A stretch of DNA of 64,000 bases from NCBI GenBank assembly GCA_032027205.1, contig JAVSMN010000001.1:186001-250000 (forward strand), in the 5' to 3' direction. The stretch is from Zeimonas sp032027205. Lineage in GTDB: Bacteria; Pseudomonadota; Gammaproteobacteria; Burkholderiales; Burkholderiaceae_E. Positions 39,833 through 48,841 of this stretch are shown piece after piece (position 1 is the stretch's first letter; each line of letters starts with the position of its first letter). The notes beneath the pieces are model-generated. The model was not told where the DNA came from. It made no database searches and saw nothing but the letters and a program-made list of their open reading frames with translations. A program made the position numbers and the translations under genes.

Positions 39833-41050
39833 TCAGTGAAAGTGCGTCGACTCCGGCTCGACGTCACCCGGCATCTCGGCGTGGACGATTTCGCCCTTGC
39901 CGTTCGGGTATAGCGGCACGCCGCAGTCGTCGCAGAACTCGGGTTCGCTGAGGTCGCGCCACAGCCGCACCTCGGAGACGCCGACTTCGCGCAGCACTTC
40001 GCGAATCTGCTCGATCGGCGAAGGTTCGTCCTGATCCGACTCGGCGCCGAGCAACGGCCAGACGACGCCGTGGGCGACTTCGTCCTCGTCGCGAATGCTC
40101 AGTCCTATCCGGTATTCGTCGAGTCGCTCATGACCGAAGCCGGCAACGGTGGCCTTGATGTCGGTGGCTTCGAGATCGAGCGCGTGCGTGAGGTAGTGCA
40201 CCGCCGCGCGGATCGAATACGGACGCACGCGCCGGTCGGATTCGCGCAGGTTGATGTGATAGGCATCGGGCAGCAGGCATTCGAAGCCGCAGCCCGGAAG
40301 CAGCGGTTCGATCGTCGGACGCGCCTGCGCGATCCACGCCTCGAGGCACGGAACGCGGCCGGCATGATCGCCCGCGTCGGCCTCCTGCCAGCGGAACACC
40401 GGCGCGCCTTCGGGCGCAGCCACGACGCCGAGCAGGAAGCGCGTGTCGGCGAGCATGTCGGCGGTTTCGGGCAGCGCCTTCAAGTCGACGCGCGCGGTGG
40501 CACCGCCGATCGCGGCCTGCCCGATCCGGCGCGCAAGGCGGCGCAGTTCGGCGTAGTCGTCGGGGAGCTGGTCGATGCTGAACAGATACGGCAGCATCTG
40601 GAAACGCGCCGAGCGGGCGAGCGTATGCGCGCGCCAGTGCGTGGAGAGCGTGTCGGCCGCCTGCGCCGGTATCGGTCCCGACGGAATGCGAAAGCGCGTC
40701 CAGACGACGAGCGGCGCGAGCACGAGCAGCGCCTCCCAGCGCTGTCCGTCGGCTTCGATGGTGACGGTTTCGGCGGCCTCCTCGACCGCCTCGACGAGCG
40801 CGCCGTAGGCTTCGCCATCCGTCTGGTTCAGTCGGTCGAGCGCATCGTGCGCGCCCTGCACGTGGCCGCCATCGAGCATTCGCTCGATGCGCGTGGCGAG
40901 TTGCGCCTCCCAGTAGCGATCCTCGAGGCGACTGCCCGAGTTCGCCAGTCCGAGAGCGGCCGAGACCAACCGCTCGGCGTCCGGCGACAAGTGGCTCTTG
41001 CGGTCACGCGATCGCCCTGGGCGATGTTCTTTCATGCTGGCTTTCGTCAT
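39833..41050 (-). CDS. DUF2863 family protein
   Basis: A 405-residue soluble protein that I recognise as the Burkholderiales DUF2863 family. It contains no signal or membrane segment. Near the C terminus EFCDDCGVPLYPNGKGE looks like half of a zinc-ribbon. The ATG at 41050 overlaps the dnaQ stop (ATGA); a second ATG at 41035 is possible. Function is unknown; coupling to dnaQ suggests only coexpression. Confidence 0.75.
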   Translation of the reverse strand: MTKASMKEHRPGRSRDRKSHLSPDAERLVSAALGLANSGSRLEDRYWEAQLATRIERMLDGGHVQGAHDALDRLNQTDGEAYGALVEAVEEAAETVTIEADGQRWEALLVLAPLVVWTRFRIPSGPIPAQAADTLSTHWRAHTLARSARFQMLPYLFSIDQLPDDYAELRRLARRIGQAAIGGATARVDLKALPETADMLADTRFLLGVVAAPEGAPVFRWQEADAGDHAGRVPCLEAWIAQARPTIEPLLPGCGFECLLPDAYHINLRESDRRVRPYSIRAAVHYLTHALDLEATDIKATVAGFGHERLDEYRIGLSIRDEDEVAHGVVWPLLGAESDQDEPSPIEQIREVLREVGVSEVRLWRDLSEPEFCDDCGVPLYPNGKGEIVHAEMPGDVEPESTHFH

Positions 41051-41817
41051 CCTGCCGGAAGTGTAGTCGAATTCGTCGTCGTCTCCGCCGCAGGCGCCGG
41101 CAACACGACGAGCGAATCGAGCACGCTCCACAGCGCAGGCTTGCGCGTCTGCGCGGCGATCGCGTCGAGCAGTTCGCGATGCGCGCGCAGCTCGTCGTCG
41201 CTCGCCCGCAGCACGACCAGCCCGGGCGGCGGCCACTGCCCGAAAGCGCCTGTCTCGTCGAAGGCGTCGATCGACGGACCGATCGCGATCTCGAGACTGT
41301 CCTGGCCGCGCGTCATCGCGAGGTAGACGTCGGCCAGCAACTCCGCGTCGAGCAGCGCGCCGTGCAGCTTGCGATGGGCATTGGATACGCCGTAGCGCTC
41401 GCACAGCGTATCGAGCGAATTGCGACGCCCGGGATGCAGCTCGCGCGCCATTGCGAGCGTGTCGATCACGCACGCGCCGACGTCCGCGAACGGACCGAGC
41501 CGCAGGCGGCCCAGCTCGGCATCGAGGAAAGACAGGTCGAAGGGCGCGTTGTGGATCAGGATCTCCGCGTCGCGCACGAACTCGAGCAGGCGTTCGGCGA
41601 CGTCGGCGAAGCGCGGCTCGCTTTCGAGCCGCTCGCGCGTGAGTCCGTGCACGGCGAGCGCGCCTTCGTCGATCTCGCGCTCGGGGTTCACGTACAGGTG
41701 CAGCGACCGACCGGTGAGGCGGCGATCGACGATCTCGACGCAGCCGATCTCGATGATGCGATGGCCGTCCTCGGCGGAAAGCCCGGTGGTCTCGGTGTCG
41801 AGAACGATCTGTCTCAT
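41047..41817 (-). CDS. dnaQ: DNA polymerase III epsilon subunit (proofreading exonuclease)
   Basis: A 256-residue DEDDh exonuclease: D7 and E9 in LDTETTG, a D in IHNAPFDLSFLD, and the H/D pair in LHGALLDAELLADVY. The C-terminal 70 residues, which bind the alpha subunit, are present. It removes mispaired bases during replication. Usually rnhA precedes dnaQ directly in betaproteobacteria; here an RND efflux pair intervenes and the RND stop overlaps this start (ATGA). Confidence 0.92.
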   Translation of the reverse strand: MRQIVLDTETTGLSAEDGHRIIEIGCVEIVDRRLTGRSLHLYVNPEREIDEGALAVHGLTRERLESEPRFADVAERLLEFVRDAEILIHNAPFDLSFLDAELGRLRLGPFADVGACVIDTLAMARELHPGRRNSLDTLCERYGVSNAHRKLHGALLDAELLADVYLAMTRGQDSLEIAIGPSIDAFDETGAFGQWPPPGLVVLRASDDELRAHRELLDAIAAQTRKPALWSVLDSLVVLPAPAAETTTNSTTLPAG

Positions 41818-44800
41818 GTCGCTCCGTGCGCGCCCGCCGGCGGCTCGACCTCGTCGTGCAGCACGTGCCGCGGCCGCGAGACGAGCGTGTAGACGGTGGG
41901 CAGCACGAACAGCGTGAGCAGCGTGCCGAAGGTCATGCCGCCGACGATGACCAGTCCGATCTGCATGCGGCTCTCGGCGCCGGCGCCCGAAGCGAGCGCG
42001 AGCGGCACCGCGCCCAGCACCATTGCGCCGGTGGTCATCAGGATCGGGCGCAGCCGCAGGCGCGCCGCCTCGAGCGTGGCGGGAACGAGGGCGACGCCGC
42101 CGTCGCGCATCTGGTTGGCGAATTCGACGATCAGGATGCCGTGCTTGGTGATCAGCCCGACCAGCGTGATCAGCCCGATCTGGCTGTAGACGTTCATCGT
42201 CCCTCCGCCCCAACGCAGCAGCACGAGCGCGCCGGTCATCGACAGCGGGACGGTGAACATGATGATCAGCGGATCGACGAAGCTCTCGAACTGCGCGGCG
42301 AGCACTAGGTAGATGAAGCACAGCGCCAGCGCGAAGGTGATCAGCAGCGTCGCCGACGACTGCTTGAACTCGCGCGTCTGGCCGTTGTAGTCGAGCGCGT
42401 AGCCCAGCCCCAGGTGCTCGCGCGCGAGCGACTCGACGACGTCCACCGCCTCGCCCATCGAAGCGCCCGGCGCCAGGTTGGCGGTGATCGTCACCGCGCG
42501 GCGCTGGCCGAAGTGGTTCAGTTCGCGCGCGGTGACGCCCTCCCTCACGCCGACGAGACTGGACAGCGGCACCATCGTGTCGTTGCGCCCGCGCACGAAG
42601 ATCTTCGGGATGTCCTGCGGCGTGCTGCGGTCGGCGGCGGCGAACTGCACGACGACGTCGTACTGCTCGCCGTGGCGCTTGAATCGCGTGACCTGCCGCC
42701 CGCCGAGCGCCGTCTCCAGCGCGCGGCCGATCGCGTCGACCGCAACGCCCGCATCGGCCGCACGGTCGCGGTCGATGTTCACCTTCAACTCGGGCTTGTT
42801 CAGGCGCAGGTCGGTGTCCACGCCCTGGAAGCGCGGGTCGTCGCGCAGCGCCTGCATCATCGGCTCGAGCGTCTTTTCGATCTCGTCGTACGAATCGGAA
42901 CTGAGCACGACGACGTTGATCGGGCGCTCGCGCGGCGACTGTCCGAGCGAGGCCGGCGCCACGGCGAAGGCCTGCACGCCGGGGATGTCGCGCAGCTTCG
43001 GCTGGAACTCGGCGATCATCTCCGGAACCTTGCGATCGCGCTCGGCCCAGTCGACCACGCGAATGAACGAAATGCCCTGCGTGACCGTCGGGCTGCCGGA
43101 GACGACGAAGACGCGATCGGCCTCGCGAATCGACAGCGCGGCCGCTTCGATGCGGCGCGCGTAGCGGTCGGTGTAGTCGATCGACGCGCCGTCGGGTCCG
43201 TTGAAGATCGCGACGATCGTAGCGCGATCCTCGATCGGCGCGAGTTCGCGCTTCGTCGTCTGGAACAGCCACACGCTGGCGCCGGCCACCGCAACGCCGA
43301 GCAGCACGACGAGCCATCGCACGCGCAGCGTCGCGCGCAGCGCGCGCTCGTAGCCGCTGGACAGCGCGCCCAGCGCACGGTCGATCACGCGCAGCAGCAT
43401 CCCGGGATTCGGGTCGTGGCGCAGCAGGCGCGAGCACAGCATCGGCGTGAGCGTCAGCGCGAGGAAGCCCGAAACGAGCACCGCGCCGGCCAGCGTGAGC
43501 GCGAACTCGATGAACAGCCGCCCGGTGCGACCGGTAGTGAACGCCACCGGCGCGTATACGGCCGCCAGCGTGAGCGTCATCGCGATCACGGCGAAGCCCA
43601 CCTCGCGCACGCCGCGAAACGCCGCCTGCACCGGCTGCATGCCTTCCTCGATATGCCGGTAGACGTTTTCGAGCACGACGATCGAGTCGTCGACGACCAG
43701 GCCGATCGCCAGCACGAGCGCGAGCAGCGTCAGCGTGTTGATCGAGAAGCCGGCGGCCAGCATCAGCGTGCAGACACCGATCAGGCACACCGGGATGGTG
43801 ATCAACGGAATGAAGCTCGCGCGCACCGTGCCCAGGAACAGGAAGATCACCGCGGCGACGAGGACGATCGCCTCGAGGATCGTCGTGTACACCGACTCGA
43901 TCGAACGCTCGATGAACAGCGTGTTGTCGTTGGCGATGTCGACGGTGACGCCCTCGGGCAACTCCTCGCGCAGCCGCGGCAGCTCGGCCTTGAGCGCCTT
44001 GGCCAGCGTCAGCGGGTTGGCGGTGGCCTGCTTGATCAGGCCGAGCGAAATCGCGTCGCGCCCGTTGAAGCGCACGATGCTGCGCTCGTCCTGCGGCGCG
44101 AGCTTCACGCGGCCGACGTCGCGGATGCGCACCGCGTAGCCGTTGACGTTGCGCACGACGACGTTCTCGAACTCGGCAACGCGTTGCAGGTCCGACTGCG
44201 AGACGACGGTGAATTCGCGCTGGCTGCTCTCGATGCGCCCCGACGGCAGCTCGACGTTCTGCCGGCGCAGCGCGTCCTCGACGTCGCCCGGCGTCAGCGA
44301 GAAACCGGCCAGTCGATCGGGGTCGAGCCACACGCGCATCGAGAACTTGCGTTCTCCGAAGATGCGCACGTCGGCTGCGCCCGGCAGCGTCTGCAGGCGC
44401 GGCTTCACCAATCGGTTCGCGATGTCGGAAACCTCCAGCGGCGACAGCGACACGCTGGAGAACGCCAGCCAGATGATCGGGTTCGCGTCGGCCTCGACCT
44501 TGGCGATCACCGGCTCGTCGATCGTCTCGGGCAACTTCGCGCGCACGCGCGCCACCCGGTCGCGCACGTCGGCCGCGGCGCCGTCGGGATCGCGCTCGAG
44601 GCGGAATCGCACGGTGATCTGGCTGCGCTCGGGCCGGGAGATCGACGTGAGCACGTCCACCCCCTCGATGCCGGCGATCGAATCCTCCAGCGGCTTGGTG
44701 ACCTGCGACTCGACGATGTCGGCCGACGCGCCGAGGTAGCTGGTGGAGACGGTGACCGTCGGCTCGTCGATCTTCGGGTACTCGCGCACCTGCAGGCGCG

Positions 44801-44888
44801 ACCACGACACGATGCCGAGCAGCAGGATGATCAGCGACAGCACCGTGGCGAACACCGGCCGCCGGATGCAGACATCCGAAATGCGCAT
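41814..44888 (-). CDS. RND multidrug efflux permease (HAE1 family)
   Basis: A 1024-residue inner-membrane proton antiporter with the N-terminal SDVCIRRPVFATVLSLIILL, the conserved segment LVLAIGLVVDDSIVVLENVY with its charged pair of aspartates, and a second half repeating the same fold. It would export drugs, detergents or metabolites with the adaptor encoded 1 base upstream. No outer-membrane TolC-like channel and no local regulator are present, so an unlinked channel must serve it. Confidence 0.9.
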   Translation of the reverse strand: MRISDVCIRRPVFATVLSLIILLLGIVSWSRLQVREYPKIDEPTVTVSTSYLGASADIVESQVTKPLEDSIAGIEGVDVLTSISRPERSQITVRFRLERDPDGAAADVRDRVARVRAKLPETIDEPVIAKVEADANPIIWLAFSSVSLSPLEVSDIANRLVKPRLQTLPGAADVRIFGERKFSMRVWLDPDRLAGFSLTPGDVEDALRRQNVELPSGRIESSQREFTVVSQSDLQRVAEFENVVVRNVNGYAVRIRDVGRVKLAPQDERSIVRFNGRDAISLGLIKQATANPLTLAKALKAELPRLREELPEGVTVDIANDNTLFIERSIESVYTTILEAIVLVAAVIFLFLGTVRASFIPLITIPVCLIGVCTLMLAAGFSINTLTLLALVLAIGLVVDDSIVVLENVYRHIEEGMQPVQAAFRGVREVGFAVIAMTLTLAAVYAPVAFTTGRTGRLFIEFALTLAGAVLVSGFLALTLTPMLCSRLLRHDPNPGMLLRVIDRALGALSSGYERALRATLRVRWLVVLLGVAVAGASVWLFQTTKRELAPIEDRATIVAIFNGPDGASIDYTDRYARRIEAAALSIREADRVFVVSGSPTVTQGISFIRVVDWAERDRKVPEMIAEFQPKLRDIPGVQAFAVAPASLGQSPRERPINVVVLSSDSYDEIEKTLEPMMQALRDDPRFQGVDTDLRLNKPELKVNIDRDRAADAGVAVDAIGRALETALGGRQVTRFKRHGEQYDVVVQFAAADRSTPQDIPKIFVRGRNDTMVPLSSLVGVREGVTARELNHFGQRRAVTITANLAPGASMGEAVDVVESLAREHLGLGYALDYNGQTREFKQSSATLLITFALALCFIYLVLAAQFESFVDPLIIMFTVPLSMTGALVLLRWGGGTMNVYSQIGLITLVGLITKHGILIVEFANQMRDGGVALVPATLEAARLRLRPILMTTGAMVLGAVPLALASGAGAESRMQIGLVIVGGMTFGTLLTLFVLPTVYTLVSRPRHVLHDEVEPPAGAHGAT

Positions 44889-44889
44889 G

Positions 44890-46065
44890 TCAGCCGCCCA
44901 TGCGCGGCGCTTCGATGATGCGTACCTCGCCGCCCTCGGCGGGGAGCTTCAACTGCCCGGCCGTGACGACCTGTTCGCCGCCGCGGATGCCTTCGACGAT
45001 CTCGACGCGTCCGTCGCGGCGCAGGCCGGTGATCACGCGCACGCGCTGGGCGCGGCCCTGTTCGATGCGGTACACGTACTGCTCCGGCCCGACGGCGAAC
45101 ACCGCCTCCTCGGGGATCATCACCGCCTGTTCGCGCTGGCCGAGCGTGAGCGCGATCTTCGCGAACATGCCGGTGCGCAGCAGGCCGTCGGGATTCGGCA
45201 TCTGCCCGCGCGCGACCACCGAGCGCCCGTTCGCATCGATCTGCACGTCGATCGCCTCGAGCGTGGCCGGGAAGCGCCGTCCGGGCCAGGCGTCGAACTC
45301 GACGTCGAGTCGCTGCCCGCGCCGCAACTGGCCGAGATAACGCTCGGGCAGCCGCAGGTCCACCTTCATGCGCGAGACGTCCTCGAGCGTGACCAGCACG
45401 TCGCCCTCCTTGACGTAATCGCCCGGGCTGACGTTGCGCAGGCCGAGCACGCCGGCGAAGGGCGCGCGGATCGATGTCTTCGCCAGTCGCGCCTGCGCGA
45501 GTTCCAGCTTCGCCTCGAGCACCTGCAGATTCGCCGCCGCCTCGTCGCGTGCGCGCTCGCTGAGGAACTTCTGCTTCGCCAGGTCGGCCGATCGCTGGTA
45601 GTTCGCGCGCGCCAGCGCCAGCTCGGCGCGCGTCTGCTGCACCTCGGCGGCAGCGATCGACGCATCGAGCGCCACCAGCAGGTCGCCGTTGCGCACGCGC
45701 GCGCCGCCGTCGAAGTGGATCGAACGGATGCGTCCGGCGACCTCCGGCTTGACGACGACCGACTCCACGGCGCGCAGCGTGCCGACCGCGGCGACGGTCT
45801 CGGCGAGCGAGACCGGCTCGGCGCGGGCCGCCTCGACGCCGATCGCACCGCGCGGGGCGCCGGCATCGGGCGCGCGCGTTGCGGGTGCCACGGGAACCGA
45901 TCGGGCGGGCGGGTCGTCGTTGGGCGGGCGGGTGGCTGCGCGCGAAGCGGTGCCGGGGCCCGCGATCTCGAGCGCCGGCGCCGTGCTGCGGTGCAACCCC
46001 GAAGCCCACCATCCCAAGCCGAGCGCGCCGACCAGGGCGAACAGGTAAAAAAGAATTCGCTTCAT
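44890..46065 (-). CDS. RND efflux periplasmic adaptor (membrane fusion protein)
   Basis: A 391-residue HlyD/AcrA-family adaptor. N-terminal membrane anchor (FYLFALVGALGLGWWA), a Pro/Ala-rich linker of about 50 residues, then lipoyl-type halves (VKPEVAGRIRSIHFDGGARV, and IRAPFAGVLGLRNVSPGDYV) flanking a coiled-coil hairpin (about 145-200), and a beta-barrel region. It connects the RND permease to an outer-membrane channel. Confidence 0.9.
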   Translation of the reverse strand: MKRILFYLFALVGALGLGWWASGLHRSTAPALEIAGPGTASRAATRPPNDDPPARSVPVAPATRAPDAGAPRGAIGVEAARAEPVSLAETVAAVGTLRAVESVVVKPEVAGRIRSIHFDGGARVRNGDLLVALDASIAAAEVQQTRAELALARANYQRSADLAKQKFLSERARDEAAANLQVLEAKLELAQARLAKTSIRAPFAGVLGLRNVSPGDYVKEGDVLVTLEDVSRMKVDLRLPERYLGQLRRGQRLDVEFDAWPGRRFPATLEAIDVQIDANGRSVVARGQMPNPDGLLRTGMFAKIALTLGQREQAVMIPEEAVFAVGPEQYVYRIEQGRAQRVRVITGLRRDGRVEIVEGIRGGEQVVTAGQLKLPAEGGEVRIIEAPRMGG

Positions 46066-46141
46066 CGATGCAAAACGCGCGGAACTCCGGGGCCCGTTCC
46101 CGCTTCTTCGCCGCGCCGGGGCCCGAGCAATCTAGCACGCT

Positions 46142-46576
46142 TCACCGCGGAGGAACCCCGCGGTTGGCGAGCGCGTCGGCACGTTCGTTTTCCGGATGTC
46201 CGGCGTGACCGCGCACCCAGTGCCAGCGCACGCGATGGCGCGCGACGAGGTCATCGAGCTCGCGCCACAGGTCCTCGTTCTTCACCGGCTTGCGGTCGGC
46301 GGTCTTCCAGCCGCGCCGCTTCCATCCGGACATCCACTCGGTGATGCCCTTCTGCACGTACTGCGAGTCGGTATGCACTTCGACCGGCACCTGTCGATCG
46401 AGCGCCTCGAGCGCGCGGATCACGGCGGTGAGCTCCATCCGGTTGTTCGTCGTGCACGCCTCGCCGCCGAACAGCTCCTTCTCGTGCGGCCCCCAGCGCA
46501 GCAGCGCTCCCCAGCCGCCCGGGCCCGGGTTGCCCTTGCACGCTCCATCGGTGTAGATCTCGACCGCTTCGGTCAT
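46142..46576 (-). CDS. rnhA: Ribonuclease HI
   Basis: A 144-residue RNase H with all catalytic residues: D10 (YTDGACKGNPG), E48 (NRMEL), D70 (HTDSQYV), H124 and D134. The basic handle KRRGWKTADRKPVKN is present. It cleaves RNA in RNA-DNA hybrids. ATG at 46576 chosen because it gives the standard N terminus; an upstream start would run into the cfa promoter. Adaptor gene lies 76 bases further on the same strand. Confidence 0.93.
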   Translation of the reverse strand: MTEAVEIYTDGACKGNPGPGGWGALLRWGPHEKELFGGEACTTNNRMELTAVIRALEALDRQVPVEVHTDSQYVQKGITEWMSGWKRRGWKTADRKPVKNEDLWRELDDLVARHRVRWHWVRGHAGHPENERADALANRGVPPR

Positions 46577-46614
46577 CGCTTTCCAGAGGTTTCCGCCACG
46601 GATAGTCCCATTGG

Positions 46615-46643
46615 TTGCAGGCAAATCGCGGACGGATTGTAAT
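46615..46643 (+). promoter_or_regulatory. Promoter of cfa
   Basis: TTGCAG (46615-46620) and TGTAAT (46638-46643) are 17 bases apart in the 89-base gap between divergent rnhA and cfa. Transcription would begin near 46650, 16 bases before the ATG, with GGAGG at 46654-46658. Confidence 0.6.
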
Positions 46644-46665
46644 GGCCGCTTCCGGAGGAAGACGC

Positions 46666-47880
46666 ATGCTCGAAAAACAAGTCACGAAGTACCTCGAAAC
46701 GCTTCGCGATCGGCATCCGATTCCGCTTCGCGTGCGCCTGTGGGACGGCTCCAGCGTCGAGCTCGACGACTCGCCGCAGGTGGAATTGCGCGTCAAGGAC
46801 GTCGGCGCGGCCCGCGTCCTGCTCAAGCCCTCGCTGTCGGCACTGGGCGAGGCCTTCGTCGAGGGCCGCGTAGATGTCGACGGAAACATCGCCGAGATCA
46901 TCTCGATCGCCGAGCGTCTTTCGCTGGCCGGCGACGAGGAGAAGGCGGCCGGCCGCCTGCCGTCGTGGATCGCCCGCCACACGCGCAAGACCGACCGCAA
47001 GGCAATCGAATACCACTACGACGTCTCGAACGAGTTCTACGCGAGCTGGCTCGATTCGCGGATGGTCTATTCGTGCGCGTATTTCCCCGAGGGCGACGAA
47101 GACCTCGAAACCGCGCAGCGCCTGAAGCTCGACCACATCTGTCGCAAGCTGATGCTCGCGCCCGGGCAGAAGCTGCTCGACATGGGCTGCGGCTGGGGCG
47201 CGATGGTGATCCACGCCGCGCGCGAATACGGCGTGCAGGCGGTGGGCATCACGCTGTCGACGAACCAGTACGAGCTCGCACGCGAGCGGGTGCGCGAAGC
47301 GGGGCTCGAAGACCGCGTCGAGATCCGGCTGCAGGATTACCGCGACGTGCCCGACGGCGAACGCTTCGACCGCATCTCGTCGATCGGAATGTTCGAGCAC
47401 GTGGGGTTGAAGAACCTGCGCGTCTATTTCGAGCGCATCCACGCGTTGCTCGAGCCGGGCGGCATCGTGATGAACCACGGCATCACGTCGGCCGACGTCG
47501 ACAACCGGTCGGTCGGCCTGGGCGGCGGCGAGTTCATCGACCGCTACGTCTTCCCCGACGGCGAGTTGCCGCACGTATCGGTGGCGATCCGCGAGTTGTC
47601 GGCGGCCGGCCTCGAACTGTGCGATGCCGAGTCGCTGAGGCGGCACTACGCGCGGACGCTGTCCTTCTGGTCGTCGGCTTTCGAGCGCGATATCGAGCGG
47701 CTGAGCGGGCTGGCGGGCGAACGGCGCGCGCGGATCTGGCGCGTATACCTCGCCGGTTGCGCGCACGCCTTCGCCCACGGCTGGATCAATCTCTATCAGC
47801 TGCTGGCAATCCGGCCAAAGCGCAGCGCCGAGGGCGCGCAGAGCCCGCTGCCGATGTCGCGCGCCTACATGTATCGCTGA
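46666..47880 (+). CDS. cfa: Cyclopropane-fatty-acyl-phospholipid synthase family methyltransferase
   Basis: A 404-residue SAM-dependent enzyme: N-terminal lipid-binding region (about 1-100), Y-H-Y-DVSNEFY motif, SAM site LLDMGCGWGAM and the conserved MFEHVG and NHGIT segments. It adds a methylene from SAM across the cis double bond of membrane phospholipid acyl chains. The ATG at 46666 has a GGAGG site; an earlier ATG at 46642 overlaps the -10 element. The 3' end overlaps the convergent methyltransferase gene by 16 bases. Confidence 0.88.
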   Translation: MLEKQVTKYLETLRDRHPIPLRVRLWDGSSVELDDSPQVELRVKDVGAARVLLKPSLSALGEAFVEGRVDVDGNIAEIISIAERLSLAGDEEKAAGRLPSWIARHTRKTDRKAIEYHYDVSNEFYASWLDSRMVYSCAYFPEGDEDLETAQRLKLDHICRKLMLAPGQKLLDMGCGWGAMVIHAAREYGVQAVGITLSTNQYELARERVREAGLEDRVEIRLQDYRDVPDGERFDRISSIGMFEHVGLKNLRVYFERIHALLEPGGIVMNHGITSADVDNRSVGLGGGEFIDRYVFPDGELPHVSVAIRELSAAGLELCDAESLRRHYARTLSFWSSAFERDIERLSGLAGERRARIWRVYLAGCAHAFAHGWINLYQLLAIRPKRSAEGAQSPLPMSRAYMYR

Positions 47881-48695
47881 TCGGTCGTTTCGCGTCGCGC
47901 CGGCAGGCGGGCAACGCCGCGCGACGCGGCGATCGCCGCCGGCGCGGCGCGCTTGACCAGCGACGTTCGGCGCACCGGGCCCACGAGGCGCATCGCGCGC
48001 ACGCGCTTGATCGCCGACACGACGTAGAGCGCGCCGCAGATCGGCCACCAGCGATCGCCGGCGTCTTCCATGAAGCGCGTGCGATCGAGCCACTTCTGCG
48101 TTCGGCAGGGCGGACGGTAGCAGCCGTAGCGGCCCCGGTGGAACTCGAAGCTGAGCAGCTTGAACCAGTCGCGCAGGCGCGGCAGTGCGATGAATTGGCC
48201 GTCGCGCGGAACGAAGGCGTCGGCGGCGATCGAACGCGTCCACCACTGCCGCATTCCCCACAGGCTCACCGGGTTGAAGCCGGAGACGATGACGCGCCCT
48301 TCGGGCCGCAGCACACGGTCGACCTCGCGCAGCACCTGGTGCGGGTCGGCGGCGAACTCGAGGACGTGCGGCAGGACAACGAGATCGAGCGACTCGGTGG
48401 CGATCGGCAATTCCTCGAAATGCTCGACCAGCAGCTCGGGGACGAAACCCTCGGCCAGATCCTCGAGCCGGCACGCGTGCATGCGATGCGGCATCCGGTT
48501 GTCGCGCAACGCGTCGACGCCGGGCGCGCCGAGCTGCAGCGCGTGGAAGCCGAACAGGTCGGAGACGGCAGCGTCGAAATGCGCCTGCTGCCAGGCGAGC
48601 ACGTAGCGGCCCGGCGGCGACGCGAGCCAGTTGTGCCACTCGCTGGCGCCGGCGCTCGAGGCGACGGGACCGCAGTGCCTTCCTTCGTCGTTCAT
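47865..48695 (-). CDS. SAM-dependent methyltransferase (type 11)
   Basis: A 276-residue class I methyltransferase lacking a clear glycine loop: the acidic post-II motif is LDLVVLPHVLEFAADPHQVLREV and post-III VLRPEGRVIVSGFNPVSLWG. This is the protein that normally lies between mltD and rnhA in betaproteobacteria; here cfa separates it from rnhA. Substrate is unknown. Confidence 0.82.
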   Translation of the reverse strand: MNDEGRHCGPVASSAGASEWHNWLASPPGRYVLAWQQAHFDAAVSDLFGFHALQLGAPGVDALRDNRMPHRMHACRLEDLAEGFVPELLVEHFEELPIATESLDLVVLPHVLEFAADPHQVLREVDRVLRPEGRVIVSGFNPVSLWGMRQWWTRSIAADAFVPRDGQFIALPRLRDWFKLLSFEFHRGRYGCYRPPCRTQKWLDRTRFMEDAGDRWWPICGALYVVSAIKRVRAMRLVGPVRRTSLVKRAAPAAIAASRGVARLPARRETTDQRYM

Positions 48696-48766
48696 GCGTG
48701 CCTGCTCCCTGTTCTGCTCCCTGCACGACGCCCAGCCCATTGTACCGACCGACGCTCGATTCCGAC

Positions 48767-48796
48767 TTGACCGGCGGATCGTGCATCCCGTACGAT
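48767..48796 (+). promoter_or_regulatory. Candidate promoter of mltD
   Basis: TTGACC (48767-48772) and TACGAT (48791-48796) are 18 bases apart, ending 46 bases before the mltD start. The same 146-base gap contains TACAAT on the minus strand (48744-48739), a possible -10 for the divergent methyltransferase gene without a clear -35. Confidence 0.5.
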
Positions 48797-48841
48797 CGCC
48801 CGCGGTCCGACCGAGACAAATCAGACAGTTAGGGGGCATCG

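Noticed and set aside
42414..44918. Open plus-strand frame of over 800 codons opposite the RND permease
   Set aside because: Composition is that of an antisense shadow and the RND motifs are intact on the minus strand.
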